From assembly GCA_019419895.1 (NCBI GenBank), contig JAHZIE010000017.1:28817-42018 (forward strand): 13,202 nt of DNA. The letters run 5' to 3'. Every line of letters starts with the position of its first letter. Position 1 is the first letter of the stretch. Both the position numbers and the translations under genes were made by a program. Below the pieces are notes generated by a model. That model was not told where the DNA came from, made no database searches, and worked only from the letters and a program-made list of their open reading frames with translations. The DNA comes from Clostridiales bacterium. GTDB taxonomy: Bacteria; Bacillota; Clostridia; Oscillospirales; Acutalibacteraceae. Shown here piece by piece: positions 1 through 6,679 of this stretch.

Positions 1-447
1 AAATTCGGCCTGAATTTCCTCCAGCAGCTGACGTTTTTCCTGCTCAAAGTCCTCCGTGCGGAAAACGCCATTTTCCAAAACCGGGGAAAAGATCATGGAC
101 AGAAGCAGCTTGGCACACTCCTCAGAAATTTTCTCCCCGGTCAAAGCGTATTCATCCCGGATGGAATAGATGCACAAGGTCAGCGCCTGAACATCCCCTA
201 TTTTCTTCACCCATCCTCCCACTGTGGCCCCATACAGCTCGCTAAGCCTGCAATTGAAGGAAGTAAAATCGGGATACTCCTTACAAGAGCGCCGCAGGAG
301 CTGCAAAGCCAGGGCATTGGCCGCCGCGGTCTTTTCCTCCAAGGGCACCAGAAAATTCACTGAAATAAAATTTGACTTATATTTTTTATCCTGAATATGG
401 ATCGCTTCCACACCGTCACAAATTGCGATTCTGTTTTCCTGCCCCAT
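1..447 (-). CDS. yfmF: M16 peptidase-like protein, YmfF/YfmF type (partial, N-terminal 149 residues)
   Basis: This is the first 149 codons of a longer gene that runs off the left edge of the window. The protein starts MGQENRIAICDG and continues with the N-terminal half of an M16 (insulinase/pitrilysin) fold: a beta-strand (residues 27-35), a helix rich in Ala/Leu (40-53), LSELYGA (68-74), and an ending of the type EQEKRQLLEEIQAE. The HxxEH zinc motif expected in active M16 proteases is absent; its position reads LALQLLRR. This fits the inactive member of the paired M16 proteins found in Firmicutes, one of which is annotated as associated with 5-aminopentanol modification of EF-P. The active partner would be expected downstream, outside the window. 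I chose the ATG at 447 because a purine-rich AAAGG/GAGA stretch precedes it; an in-frame TTG three codons upstream is possible. The family call is fairly sure, the exact cellular role less so. Confidence 0.8.
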   Translation of the reverse strand, partial: MGQENRIAICDGVEAIHIQDKKYKSNFISVNFLVPLEEKTAAANALALQLLRRSCKEYPDFTSFNCRLSELYGATVGGWVKKIGDVQALTLCIYSIRDEYALTGEKISEECAKLLLSMIFSPVLENGVFRTEDFEQEKRQLLEEIQAEF

Positions 448-521
448 TCGTCTCAAACCTTTCCCTTTTCATCTGATGAACTCGCCCGCATTCCAGCGCG
501 GCAACCAAAAGCGGCTTCAAA

Positions 522-574
522 ATTATACATATTTACAGTTATAGATACGCGAATATCTGTTTCCTTTTATACCA
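522..574 (-). promoter_or_regulatory. Weak proximal promoter candidates for yfmF
   Basis: Read on the minus strand, positions 574-566 give TGGTATAAA, an extended -10 form, and 527-522 give TATAAT. Neither has a recognisable TTGACA-like -35 at 16-18 bases (the hexamers there are TCATAG and GCGTAT). Either could start a yfmF message with a leader of roughly 70-115 nt. They are alternatives to the better-scoring distal promoter at 838-866. Confidence 0.3.
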
Positions 575-812
575 AATGATTCCTGGATCTATGACCTTAA
601 TCCGTGAGGTTATGATACGATATCCCCACATGAAACCCGGGATGTTTTGCAATTCAGCTTTCCCCTCTTACCAGTCGCCCTTTATTCAGCAAGCAAAGTC
701 CCCTAATCATCATGCAAAAAGATGATCATAACCCGAATTACCGCCTGCTGGAAGATTGATATTGTTACTGTGCCGCAGAAGGCGTTTCACGCCGGCAGAC
801 ATTCTTCCAAAG

Positions 813-835
813 TCTCGAAATCAGGGATTTCGAGA
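813..835. repeat. Perfect 10-bp inverted repeat, possible operator
   Basis: TCTCGAAATC at 813-822 is the exact reverse complement of GATTTCGAGA at 826-835, with a 3-base centre (AGG). It lies immediately downstream of the minus-strand -10 box at 838-843, so it spans the expected transcription start. No run of T follows on either strand, which argues against a terminator. The position fits a repressor operator or a 5'-terminal hairpin of the transcript. I do not recognise the motif as a known regulator's site. Confidence 0.6.
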
Positions 836-837
836 TT

Positions 838-866
838 ATTATACCATAGTCTTACCTTATTTCCAA
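838..866 (-). promoter_or_regulatory. Sigma-A promoter with extended -10, reading toward yfmF
   Basis: On the minus strand, TTGGAA (866-861) is separated by 17 bases from a consensus TATAAT (843-838). The -10 is preceded by TGG, giving the extended TGnTATAAT form. Transcription would start near 831 and run through a leader of about 385 nt before the yfmF start codon at 447. Confidence 0.55.
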
Positions 867-924
867 CAAAAAATTCAATTCTTTCCTCTCTTTCACCGTA
901 CAATTCTTCCAGAGAAAAACCTGA

Positions 925-953
925 TTGCACAATCAAAGAACGTGCAGTATAAT
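925..953 (+). promoter_or_regulatory. Sigma-A promoter of yifB
   Basis: TTGCAC at 925-930 and a consensus TATAAT at 948-953 are spaced by exactly 17 bases. The predicted start, near 960, leaves a leader of about 75 nt that ends in an AAGGTGA ribosome binding site seven bases before the yifB ATG. Confidence 0.75.
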
Positions 954-1034
954 AATTTTATATAATTTTTATCATCTGAAAGAATAAAGAACAAAACGGT
1001 CCGGTATAAACTAAAAAGGCAAGGTGACATCAAT

Positions 1035-2564
1035 ATGTTTGCCAAACTGAATAGCATGGGGCTCTTTGGCCTGGATGCCTACACCGTCCTTGTGGAAGCT
1101 GATTTATCCCAAGGACTTCCCGCTTTCGATGTTGTCGGCCTGCCCGACACCGCCGTCAAGGAGGCAAGAGAACGGGTGCGTTCCGCCATCAAAAACTGCG
1201 GCTTTGAATATCCCATCAGCCGCATTACGGTCAATCTCGCCCCCGCTGATCAAAAAAAGGAAGGAGCGATTTATGACCTTCCTCTTCTGCTGGCCCTTTT
1301 AAAGGCTTCCAAACAGCTGGACGCCTCTCTGGATGACGCTGTTTTCATTGGGGAGCTTTCTCTTTCAGGAGCCGTCAGGAAGGTAAATGGAATTCTCCCC
1401 ATGGTCATCCATGCCAAAGAGCAGGGCTTTTCCAGAATTTTTATTCCCGCCGATAACCAGGCGGAAGGGGCTGTCATTACAGGAATTGAGGTTTTCCCAG
1501 TGGCCCATCTTCAGCAACTCATGGAGCACTTGACCGGAAGGGAGCAGATTCAGCCCGCCAAACCTTCCCCCTCCCAGGAATATCCGGAGCTGCTTCAGGC
1601 AGACTTTGCCGATGTGCGGGGTCAGCAGGAAGCAAAGCGTGCCTTGGAAATCGCATGCGCAGGCGGTCACAACGTTCTCCTCATCGGCCCTCCCGGTTCA
1701 GGGAAGAGCATGCTCGCCAAGCGTCTGCCTTCCATTCTTCCGGAAATGAGCTGGGAGGAATCAGTGGAAACCTCAAAGATTCATTCCATTGCGGGAATTC
1801 TTCCCCCGGGCGGCGGCCTGGTAACTGTCCGCCCCTTCCGTTCCCCTCATCATACCATATCCCCCGCGGGGCTTTCCGGCGGCGGCGCCATTCCCAGGCC
1901 CGGAGAAATTTCCCTCGCTCACAACGGCGTTTTGTTCCTTGACGAACTGCCCGAATTCTCCCGTGCCGCCATGGAGGTTCTCCGGCAGCCTATGGAGGAC
2001 GGCAGAGTGACCATCTCCAGAGTAAACGCCACCTTGTCCTACCCCTGCAGCATGATGCTGGTCGCGGCCATGAATCCCTGCCCCTGCGGCTATTTCGGAC
2101 ATCCCACCCGCCCTTGCACCTGTTCCTCCACAGCTGTTTCCCGGTATCTTACCAGGGTCAGTGGGCCGTTGCTGGACAGGCTGGATCTGCACGTGGAAGT
2201 CCCCCCAGTGGAATTTGATTCCCTTTCCGCCGCCGCGAAATCAGAACCTTCCTCCAATATTCGTTCTCGAGTGAATAAGGCAAGGAAACTGCAGGCAAAG
2301 AGATATCAGGGCCGAGGCTTTTTCTGCAACGCCCACCTGCCGCCCAGCGTCCTTCGGGATTTCTGCCCCATGACTGCACGGGCCCAGCAGCTGCTGAAAC
2401 AGTCCTTTGAAAAGCTTGGCCTGTCCGCCCGGGCCTATGACCGGGTTTTGAAAGTGGCGAGAACCATCGCGGATTTGGATCAGGCTGAAATCATCGACGC
2501 TGTCCATGTGGCGGAAGCGGTGCAGTACCGAAGCCTTGACCGGAAATACTGGACACAGAAATAA
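1035..2564 (+). CDS. yifB: YifB family Mg-chelatase-like AAA+ ATPase (ComM homologue)
   Basis: The 509-residue protein has the full YifB/ComM layout. An N-terminal ChlI-like domain (residues 1 to about 165) contains the typical SQGLPAFDVVGLPDTAVKEA stretch. The AAA+ core follows, with Walker A GPPGSGKS (218-225) and Walker B LFLDELPEF (300-308). A cysteine-rich loop MNPCPCGYFGH (346-356) continues with PCTC (360-363). SGPLLDRLDLHVEVP lies at about 374-388, and a C-terminal Mg-chelatase lid domain closes the protein. In transformable Gram-negative bacteria ComM is a helicase that promotes branch migration during DNA uptake; the role in Firmicutes is not settled. The length is normal for the family. 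The ATG at 1035 has AAGGTGA seven bases upstream, and a good promoter lies at 925-953. The usual neighbour dprA is not here, so the gene seems to stand alone. No frameshift or missing key residue is visible. Confidence 0.95.
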   Translation: MFAKLNSMGLFGLDAYTVLVEADLSQGLPAFDVVGLPDTAVKEARERVRSAIKNCGFEYPISRITVNLAPADQKKEGAIYDLPLLLALLKASKQLDASLDDAVFIGELSLSGAVRKVNGILPMVIHAKEQGFSRIFIPADNQAEGAVITGIEVFPVAHLQQLMEHLTGREQIQPAKPSPSQEYPELLQADFADVRGQQEAKRALEIACAGGHNVLLIGPPGSGKSMLAKRLPSILPEMSWEESVETSKIHSIAGILPPGGGLVTVRPFRSPHHTISPAGLSGGGAIPRPGEISLAHNGVLFLDELPEFSRAAMEVLRQPMEDGRVTISRVNATLSYPCSMMLVAAMNPCPCGYFGHPTRPCTCSSTAVSRYLTRVSGPLLDRLDLHVEVPPVEFDSLSAAAKSEPSSNIRSRVNKARKLQAKRYQGRGFFCNAHLPPSVLRDFCPMTARAQQLLKQSFEKLGLSARAYDRVLKVARTIADLDQAEIIDAVHVAEAVQYRSLDRKYWTQK

Positions 2565-2696
2565 AAAATATGGGAATAATAAAGGCTTTCAAATCCTTCT
2601 GAACGTCTTTTTTTATCAAGGCGTTGAAAAATTTTACCTTTGCCTCACAATCTGAAAAATAGCAGCGTCAAGTCAACATTAGAAAAGAGGGAATCT

Positions 2697-3245
2697 ATGA
2701 TACGGGAAATCATAGCGGCAGATTACGACAACTTAATGAAATTATATACCCAGCTTCATGACAATCCGATACCGAAAGAAACAGCAGAAATAAAAGAAAT
2801 CTGGGACAGGATTCTCCATGACAGGAATCATCATATTATTGTCGCGGAAGAAGACGGCAAGCTTGTCTCTTCTTGTGTTTGTGTGATCATTCCCAACCTC
2901 ACCCATAAGCAACGGCCATACGCTTTGTTGGAAAATGTGATTACCGATGAAAATTATCGGAGAAAAGGATTGGCAACGAGATGTCTTGATTTTGCAAAAG
3001 AAATTGCTATCGCGGAAAACTGCTATAAAATAATGCTGTTGACCGGCTCTAAAAAAGAGAGTACACTCAATTTTTACCGGAAGGCTGGTTTTAACAGTGA
3101 GGACAAGACAGCCTTTATCCAAGGATTTAAATGTTTTTCCTCCTCTCCTTCCGCCGACGGCAGGCCGCATAAGGCTTTTTCCGTCTGTCATAAATTGGGG
3201 AAATGCCTGCTTCCCGTTCTTTTCAAAACACGGCAAAACCTATGA
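2697..3245 (+). CDS. GNAT family N-acetyltransferase with aberrant C-terminal extension
   Basis: The first 142 residues form a complete GNAT domain: MIREIIAADYDNLMKLY, a beta-hairpin around 47-68, the acetyl-CoA pyrophosphate-binding loop RRKGLA (88-93) followed by a helix, and LNFYRKAGFNSEDKTAFIQ at the end. It probably transfers an acetyl group from acetyl-CoA to an unknown small molecule or amine. I chose the ATG at 2697, preceded by AGAGGGAA, over an upstream TTG at 2640 with no ribosome site. From residue 143 the protein changes: it reads GFKCFSSSPSADG and runs for 40 residues of unrelated-looking sequence. One extra base before position 3123 would give Gln-Trp-Ile-stop, the ending I expect for this family. 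So a one-base deletion has probably removed the stop codon. The enzyme core is intact, so activity may survive. A sequencing error is the simplest alternative. Confidence 0.85.
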   Translation: MIREIIAADYDNLMKLYTQLHDNPIPKETAEIKEIWDRILHDRNHHIIVAEEDGKLVSSCVCVIIPNLTHKQRPYALLENVITDENYRRKGLATRCLDFAKEIAIAENCYKIMLLTGSKKESTLNFYRKAGFNSEDKTAFIQGFKCFSSSPSADGRPHKAFSVCHKLGKCLLPVLFKTRQNL

Positions 3246-3269
3246 TCTCAACCTCTTCCTTTCCTGGTC

Positions 3270-3298
3270 TTGACAAATAGAATATAAAAGCTTATTGT
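3270..3298 (+). promoter_or_regulatory. Candidate sigma-A promoter for the Dabb gene
   Basis: A perfect TTGACA at 3270-3275 is followed after 17 bases by TATTGT (3293-3298, four of six consensus bases). Transcription would start near 3305, giving a leader of about 205 nt before the ATG at 3512. An 8-bp inverted repeat, AATAGAAT (3276-3283) with ATTCTATT (3313-3320 or one base earlier), brackets the -10 region and could be a binding site. Confidence 0.5.
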
Positions 3299-3320
3299 TC
3301 TGAAAGAGTACCATTCTATT

Positions 3321-3386
3321 GGCGTCTTATTTCCGTCTCTTCCCCAGCATCGCTTTTAGAGACAAATCCAATCCTCAAAAAACGCC
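3321..3386 (+). other. Nested stem-loop in the leader of the Dabb gene
   Basis: GGCGT at 3321-3325 can pair with ACGCC at 3382-3386. Inside this, GTCTCT at 3335-3340 pairs perfectly with AGAGAC at 3358-3363 around a 17-base loop. No T-run follows, so it is not a simple terminator. I recognise no riboswitch class. The call rests on pairing seen by eye. Confidence 0.3.
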
Positions 3387-3511
3387 GCTATGGATACAGG
3401 GCGATATAATGAGATTGCCTGCCGTTATCCCACATAAATTCATTTTTATTTTTGGCAAGGAACTATACAAACTCTGCCTATTTAGAAAATAAAAGAAAAG
3501 GAGTCTTGCAA

Positions 3512-3844
3512 ATGGTAGTCCATATTGTTTTTTGGAAATTGAGAGAAGACGGAGAGGAATCAAAAGAACAGCGGATTCAGACAATGAAAGAAAAACTGGA
3601 AGCACTGGTTGGGATCGTTCCCGGATTGCTCTCTGCGGAGGTAGGAAAAAATTATAACGGCGGTGAGTATGATATCTGCCTTTTTTCCCGTCTGAAGGAC
3701 CGCGCCGCCCTGGAAGGATATGCCGTCCACCCAGAACATTTGAAGGCGGCCGAATATGTCAGGGCCTCCACCTGTGGAAGAACCGCCGTAGATTATGACA
3801 GCGACGGCGAGCTTGACGATCCGGTGGATCCCTATTCCTTTTAA
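3512..3844 (+). CDS. Dabb (stress-responsive alpha/beta barrel) domain protein
   Basis: This 110-residue protein is a single Dabb domain (ferredoxin-like alpha/beta barrel). It begins MVVHIVFWKL and contains EALVGIVPGLLSAEVGKNY (30-48), the strand EYDICLFSRL (52-61), and the signature GYAVHPEHLKAAEYV (69-83). Dabb proteins are small, usually dimeric cytoplasmic proteins. Some are stress-induced and others are enzymes of polyketide or aromatic metabolism, so no specific reaction can be assigned. The ATG at 3512 has a very good AAAGGAG site eight bases upstream; an in-frame TTG at 3452 lacks one and was not used. The last 15 residues are an acidic tail (DSDGELDDPVDPYSF) beyond the normal domain end. 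The gene has its own likely promoter at 3270-3298 and is closed by the terminator at 3931-3965. Confidence 0.9.
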   Translation: MVVHIVFWKLREDGEESKEQRIQTMKEKLEALVGIVPGLLSAEVGKNYNGGEYDICLFSRLKDRAALEGYAVHPEHLKAAEYVRASTCGRTAVDYDSDGELDDPVDPYSF

Positions 3845-3930
3845 TTTTCCCCGTGTGGATACCGTGGGTAAAGCTACAGGAACTGTCCACTGTCAAGAAT
3901 GTCTCGAAAATTTTATTTTTGAATATGATA

Positions 3931-3965
3931 AAAGACCCCCCATGGCACCGCCATGGGGGGTCTTT
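3931..3965. terminator. Strong bidirectional Rho-independent terminator
   Basis: A perfect 16-bp stem (3931-3946 with 3950-3965) has a 3-base loop ACC and a core of six C paired with six G. The stem starts with AAAAGA and ends with TCTTT, so a short T-rich tail is present in both directions. It sits between the convergent Dabb gene (plus, ends 3844) and secF (minus, ends 3981), and should stop both transcripts. Confidence 0.93.
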
Positions 3966-3980
3966 CTGTCAAAAAACATC

Positions 3981-4934
3981 TCAATCGGCCTTTTGCGCTT
4001 TGGCTCTTTTTTCCTTGAACCAAACCCAAAAGGGCGAGGTAAGAAACACAGAAGTATAAAAACCTGAAATAACGCCAAAAACCATTGGCAGCGAAAAACT
4101 GATAATAGAATCCAGGCCAAAGAATAATGCTACAATGGTTACGCATAAGACAGCCATTAATGTGGCAACGGACGTATTCATTGTCCTTCCAAAGGACTGG
4201 TTGAGACTCAGATTGACCAGAGCCTTCAAATCCGATTTCGGGCCCAAAAGCCTGCGGTTTTCTCTGATTCTGTCATAGATAACAATGGTATCATTGAGAG
4301 AATAGCCCAGAATGGTGAGCACTACCGCAACAAAATTATCATTTAACGGAATGCGGAAAATGACAAAAGCAAAGTAAGCAATTAAAATATCATTCAGCAG
4401 GGCAAGCAGAGCCATCAGTCCAGCCGAAAGGCCGCCAATTTTTCTGAACCGGAAGGCAACATATACCAGCATCAGCACACCGGCCAAAATAATTGCGATA
4501 ATACATTTGAGGAAAAATTCATTTCCCATGGTTGGATCCACCGAGTTGGACTCCAATTGACTGAAATCATTATCAGAAAAATTCTTCTGCAATACCGCAA
4601 GCATAGCCTCAGATGTTTCTACTGGAAGATTCCCTTCTCCCGCAATCGATACCGAAAGATTATTCTGGGGCTGATCTTCGCCGGGAACATAAACATTATA
4701 GTTATACTGAAGAGAAACTTCGGTTCCAACCGTTTCTTCCAGCAGGCTGTCCACCTTATCTCCGTCGATGTCTCCGCTGTAGGAATACTTGATAATGCTT
4801 CCCCCGGTAAACTGAATATCCAGTTTTGTACCGAAAGCAATATTGAAAATAATTCCAATGAGCAAAGCGCACAGGGTGATCAGCCCAAATACCTTACGTT
4901 TTCCAACAAAATCAAAATTTTTCAATTTTATCAT
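3981..4934 (-). CDS. secF: Protein translocase subunit SecF
   Basis: The 317-residue protein has the SecF architecture: a first membrane segment (about 15-34), the periplasmic-type domain with the motif LDIQFTGGS (38-46), then five more membrane segments from about 140 on. GYSLNDTIVIYDRIRENRR (210-228) is the SecF signature in the conserved membrane core. SecF pairs with SecD in the cytoplasmic membrane, where the pair uses the proton gradient to pull preproteins out of the SecYEG channel. The ATG at 4934 overlaps the secD stop (ATGA, 4931-4934), and GGTGAG just upstream, inside secD, can act as ribosome site, so translation is probably coupled. The short charged C-terminus (KEKRAKAQKAD) is normal. 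The bidirectional terminator follows directly. Confidence 0.97.
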   Translation of the reverse strand: MIKLKNFDFVGKRKVFGLITLCALLIGIIFNIAFGTKLDIQFTGGSIIKYSYSGDIDGDKVDSLLEETVGTEVSLQYNYNVYVPGEDQPQNNLSVSIAGEGNLPVETSEAMLAVLQKNFSDNDFSQLESNSVDPTMGNEFFLKCIIAIILAGVLMLVYVAFRFRKIGGLSAGLMALLALLNDILIAYFAFVIFRIPLNDNFVAVVLTILGYSLNDTIVIYDRIRENRRLLGPKSDLKALVNLSLNQSFGRTMNTSVATLMAVLCVTIVALFFGLDSIISFSLPMVFGVISGFYTSVFLTSPFWVWFKEKRAKAQKAD

Positions 4935-6379
4935 TTGCGCTCACCCCCATACAGCCACTTATTCCGGAAGATCTTAAACTGGGAGAGGGATTTGAGCATC
5001 AGCCTGGAAGCCGTCACACCCATGATAAAGTTGAACACAACACCGATCAGCAGGGTGTAGCCGAAGGAATAAACAGCTCCGGTCGTAGTGGTTCCCGCCC
5101 AGAAGAGCACCGGGGTGAGCAGCTTATTCCAGAAGCTGTTGGGCGGCCCAAAGACACCCATGAGAATAACAGCGACAATAATCACTGTAACATTGCCGTC
5201 AAAAATAGCGGAAAAACTGTTGTGGGAACCGGTCTTGATAGCGCCGTCCAGAGATTTTCCAGCGCGAATTTCCTCTTTAATTCTTTCATTGGTGATAATA
5301 TTGGCGTCCACGCCCATACCGATGGAAAGAATCATACCGGCGATACCGGGAAGGGTCAGCGTAAAGCTGTTAATATTCGGCAGGAAGCCGGATACACAGG
5401 CAATCATGCCGGCTACCTGCCCCAACAGGGCAATACCGCCTACAAAACCAGGCAGCCTGTAAACCAGCACCATAAAGATAAAAATCAAACCAAAGGCAAT
5501 AATTCCAGCAATCAGCATGGCATTAAGCGCGGAGGAGCCCAGCTGGGGATTGATAGAACCGTAATTGGAGGTTTCCAGCTTAAAGGGAAGGGCTCCGGCA
5601 TTGATCTGATTGGCCAGCTCCGTAGCGGTTTCAGCGGTAAAGCTGTCGCTGGTAATAGAGGCAATTCCATCTGTAATCTCAGCCTGTACAGCGGGGGCCG
5701 AAATCATTTCGTCATCCAGCCAAATAGAAATCACGCCCTTGGAAGGATAAAGCTCCTTTGTGGCGGCAGCGAATTTTTCCTTTCCTTCCCCGGTCATGGT
5801 GAGCTGCACCAGATATTGGGCAGTTCCCCCACTGGTATCCATAAGCGCTGACGCCGATTCGATATCTTCCCCTGTCAGGATAATGTTCGATTCTGTCTTT
5901 CCCGCAGGCTTGACGCCGATTACCGTGCCGTTTTCATCCACAACGTCCTCGGTTTCATCTCCCTCGCGGAAGGTGAGCATTGCCGTCATGGAAATCTCCT
6001 TAATCGCTTCCTCAGGGTTAAATTCCGTTTCGTCTGTTTTCCATGGGAACCGGACGATAATTCTGTTATTGTCATAGTCGGTATATAATTCATAATCTGT
6101 GATATGATTATCTACCAAACGAATGGAAATGATGGAATATGCGCCGTCCATCTGTTCCTTTGTCGCCTCCATGGCGTTTCCGTCATCGTCCACCGGGTAA
6201 AACGTGGCTTCCACGCCTCCCCTGATATCGATGCCCCAGCGAATATCATTTGCGCCTTTTATCTTCGTCACGCTTAAATCGCCATATTCGGTATGAATAC
6301 CAAAAAAGGCCGCATAACTGACAAAAAGAATCAGCAGGGCAATGATGAAAAACACTGGCTTATTGCCTACCCGCTTCAT
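4931..6379 (-). CDS. secD: Protein translocase subunit SecD
   Basis: The 482-residue protein has one N-terminal membrane segment (about 8-27), a large extracytoplasmic domain beginning with DIRWGIDIRGGVEATF (45-60, the family's GLDLRGG motif), and five C-terminal segments from about 284. The core signature GMGVDANIITNERIKEE (354-370) includes Asp358, which corresponds to the aspartate implicated in proton-driven function in SecD proteins. It is shorter than E. coli SecD, as is usual in Firmicutes, and the extracytoplasmic domain is compact. The start at 6379 is set by GGGAGGT seven bases upstream (6387-6393). It is the first gene of a two-gene secD-secF operon with a strong promoter at 6506-6534 and a structured leader. 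Many Bacilli carry a fused secDF, so separate genes agree with a clostridial host. Confidence 0.97.
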   Translation of the reverse strand: MKRVGNKPVFFIIALLILFVSYAAFFGIHTEYGDLSVTKIKGANDIRWGIDIRGGVEATFYPVDDDGNAMEATKEQMDGAYSIISIRLVDNHITDYELYTDYDNNRIIVRFPWKTDETEFNPEEAIKEISMTAMLTFREGDETEDVVDENGTVIGVKPAGKTESNIILTGEDIESASALMDTSGGTAQYLVQLTMTGEGKEKFAAATKELYPSKGVISIWLDDEMISAPAVQAEITDGIASITSDSFTAETATELANQINAGALPFKLETSNYGSINPQLGSSALNAMLIAGIIAFGLIFIFMVLVYRLPGFVGGIALLGQVAGMIACVSGFLPNINSFTLTLPGIAGMILSIGMGVDANIITNERIKEEIRAGKSLDGAIKTGSHNSFSAIFDGNVTVIIVAVILMGVFGPPNSFWNKLLTPVLFWAGTTTTGAVYSFGYTLLIGVVFNFIMGVTASRLMLKSLSQFKIFRNKWLYGGERK

Positions 6380-6436
6380 GCGTCAACCTCCCGTATGTAA
6401 TGTGAAACAAAATTTACCCACACAGAAATACTGCTC

Positions 6437-6472
6437 AAACGGAGTTCTGCCACAACTGGAGGCAGGCCGTTT
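6437..6472 (-). promoter_or_regulatory. Nested hairpin in the secD leader
   Basis: In the leader RNA, AAACGG (6472-6467) pairs with CCGTTT (6442-6437), and inside it CTGCC (6465-6461) pairs with GGCAG (6451-6447) around a 9-base loop. Both stems are perfect. The hairpin lies about 45 bases upstream of the secD Shine-Dalgarno and has no following T-run. It may be a regulatory or stabilising element; I recognise no known class. Confidence 0.4.
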
Positions 6473-6505
6473 CATCACAGGATCTTTTGTGGACGTAATA
6501 CGTTA

Positions 6506-6534
6506 ATTATATTGTTTTTGCACGGGAAAGTCAA
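6506..6534 (-). promoter_or_regulatory. Sigma-A promoter of secD-secF
   Basis: On the minus strand TTGACT (6534-6529) is spaced 17 bases from a consensus TATAAT (6511-6506). Transcription should start near 6499, leaving a leader of about 120 nt before the secD ATG. Confidence 0.85.
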
Positions 6535-6679
6535 TCTCTTCCCCAACAAAAATTAGCAAATTGACTATATATCCCCATACAAGCTAAAAAATTTAAGAGA
6601 ATATATTTTTATCCGCCCTTCTTCTTCCACGAAATCTTCTCAAATGAGGGACGGGGCGCCGAAAAAAATTTTCCTATTC

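Larger units (their letters stand above)
448..1034. other. Divergent intergenic region between yfmF and yifB
   Basis: This 587-base gap has no convincing protein gene. Open frames of 60-76 codons on the plus strand have no ribosome binding site and resemble no family. It holds a strong plus-strand promoter for yifB at 925-953, a good extended -10 promoter on the minus strand at 838-866, and a perfect 10-bp inverted repeat at 813-835. The minus-strand RNA can form several stem-loops between about 812 and 600, for example one pairing 748-754 with 804-810 and one pairing 632-636 with 620-624. Two weaker minus-strand -10 boxes lie closer to yfmF: TGGTATAAA at 566-574 and TATAAT at 522-527, both without a good -35. 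Confidence 0.7.

Noticed and set aside
722..965. Two overlapping plus-strand frames of 69-76 codons upstream of yifB
   Set aside because: They run through the palindrome and both promoters, have no ribosome site and resemble no protein family.
2575..2640. A T-run after yifB that could mark a terminator
   Set aside because: The seven T at about 2608-2614 are not preceded by a stable GC-rich stem; only 4-bp pairings (AAGG/CCTT, AACG/CGTT) are possible.
3140..3190. A possible terminator hidden in the extended 3' end of the GNAT gene (GCC, loop, GGC, TTTTT)
   Set aside because: The stem is three base pairs and the surrounding GACGG/CCGTC pairing places the T-run inside the loop, so the evidence is too weak to list.
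6561..6595. TTGACT on the plus strand that could be a -35 box
   Set aside because: No good -10 follows at 16-18 bases and there is no plus-strand gene downstream.
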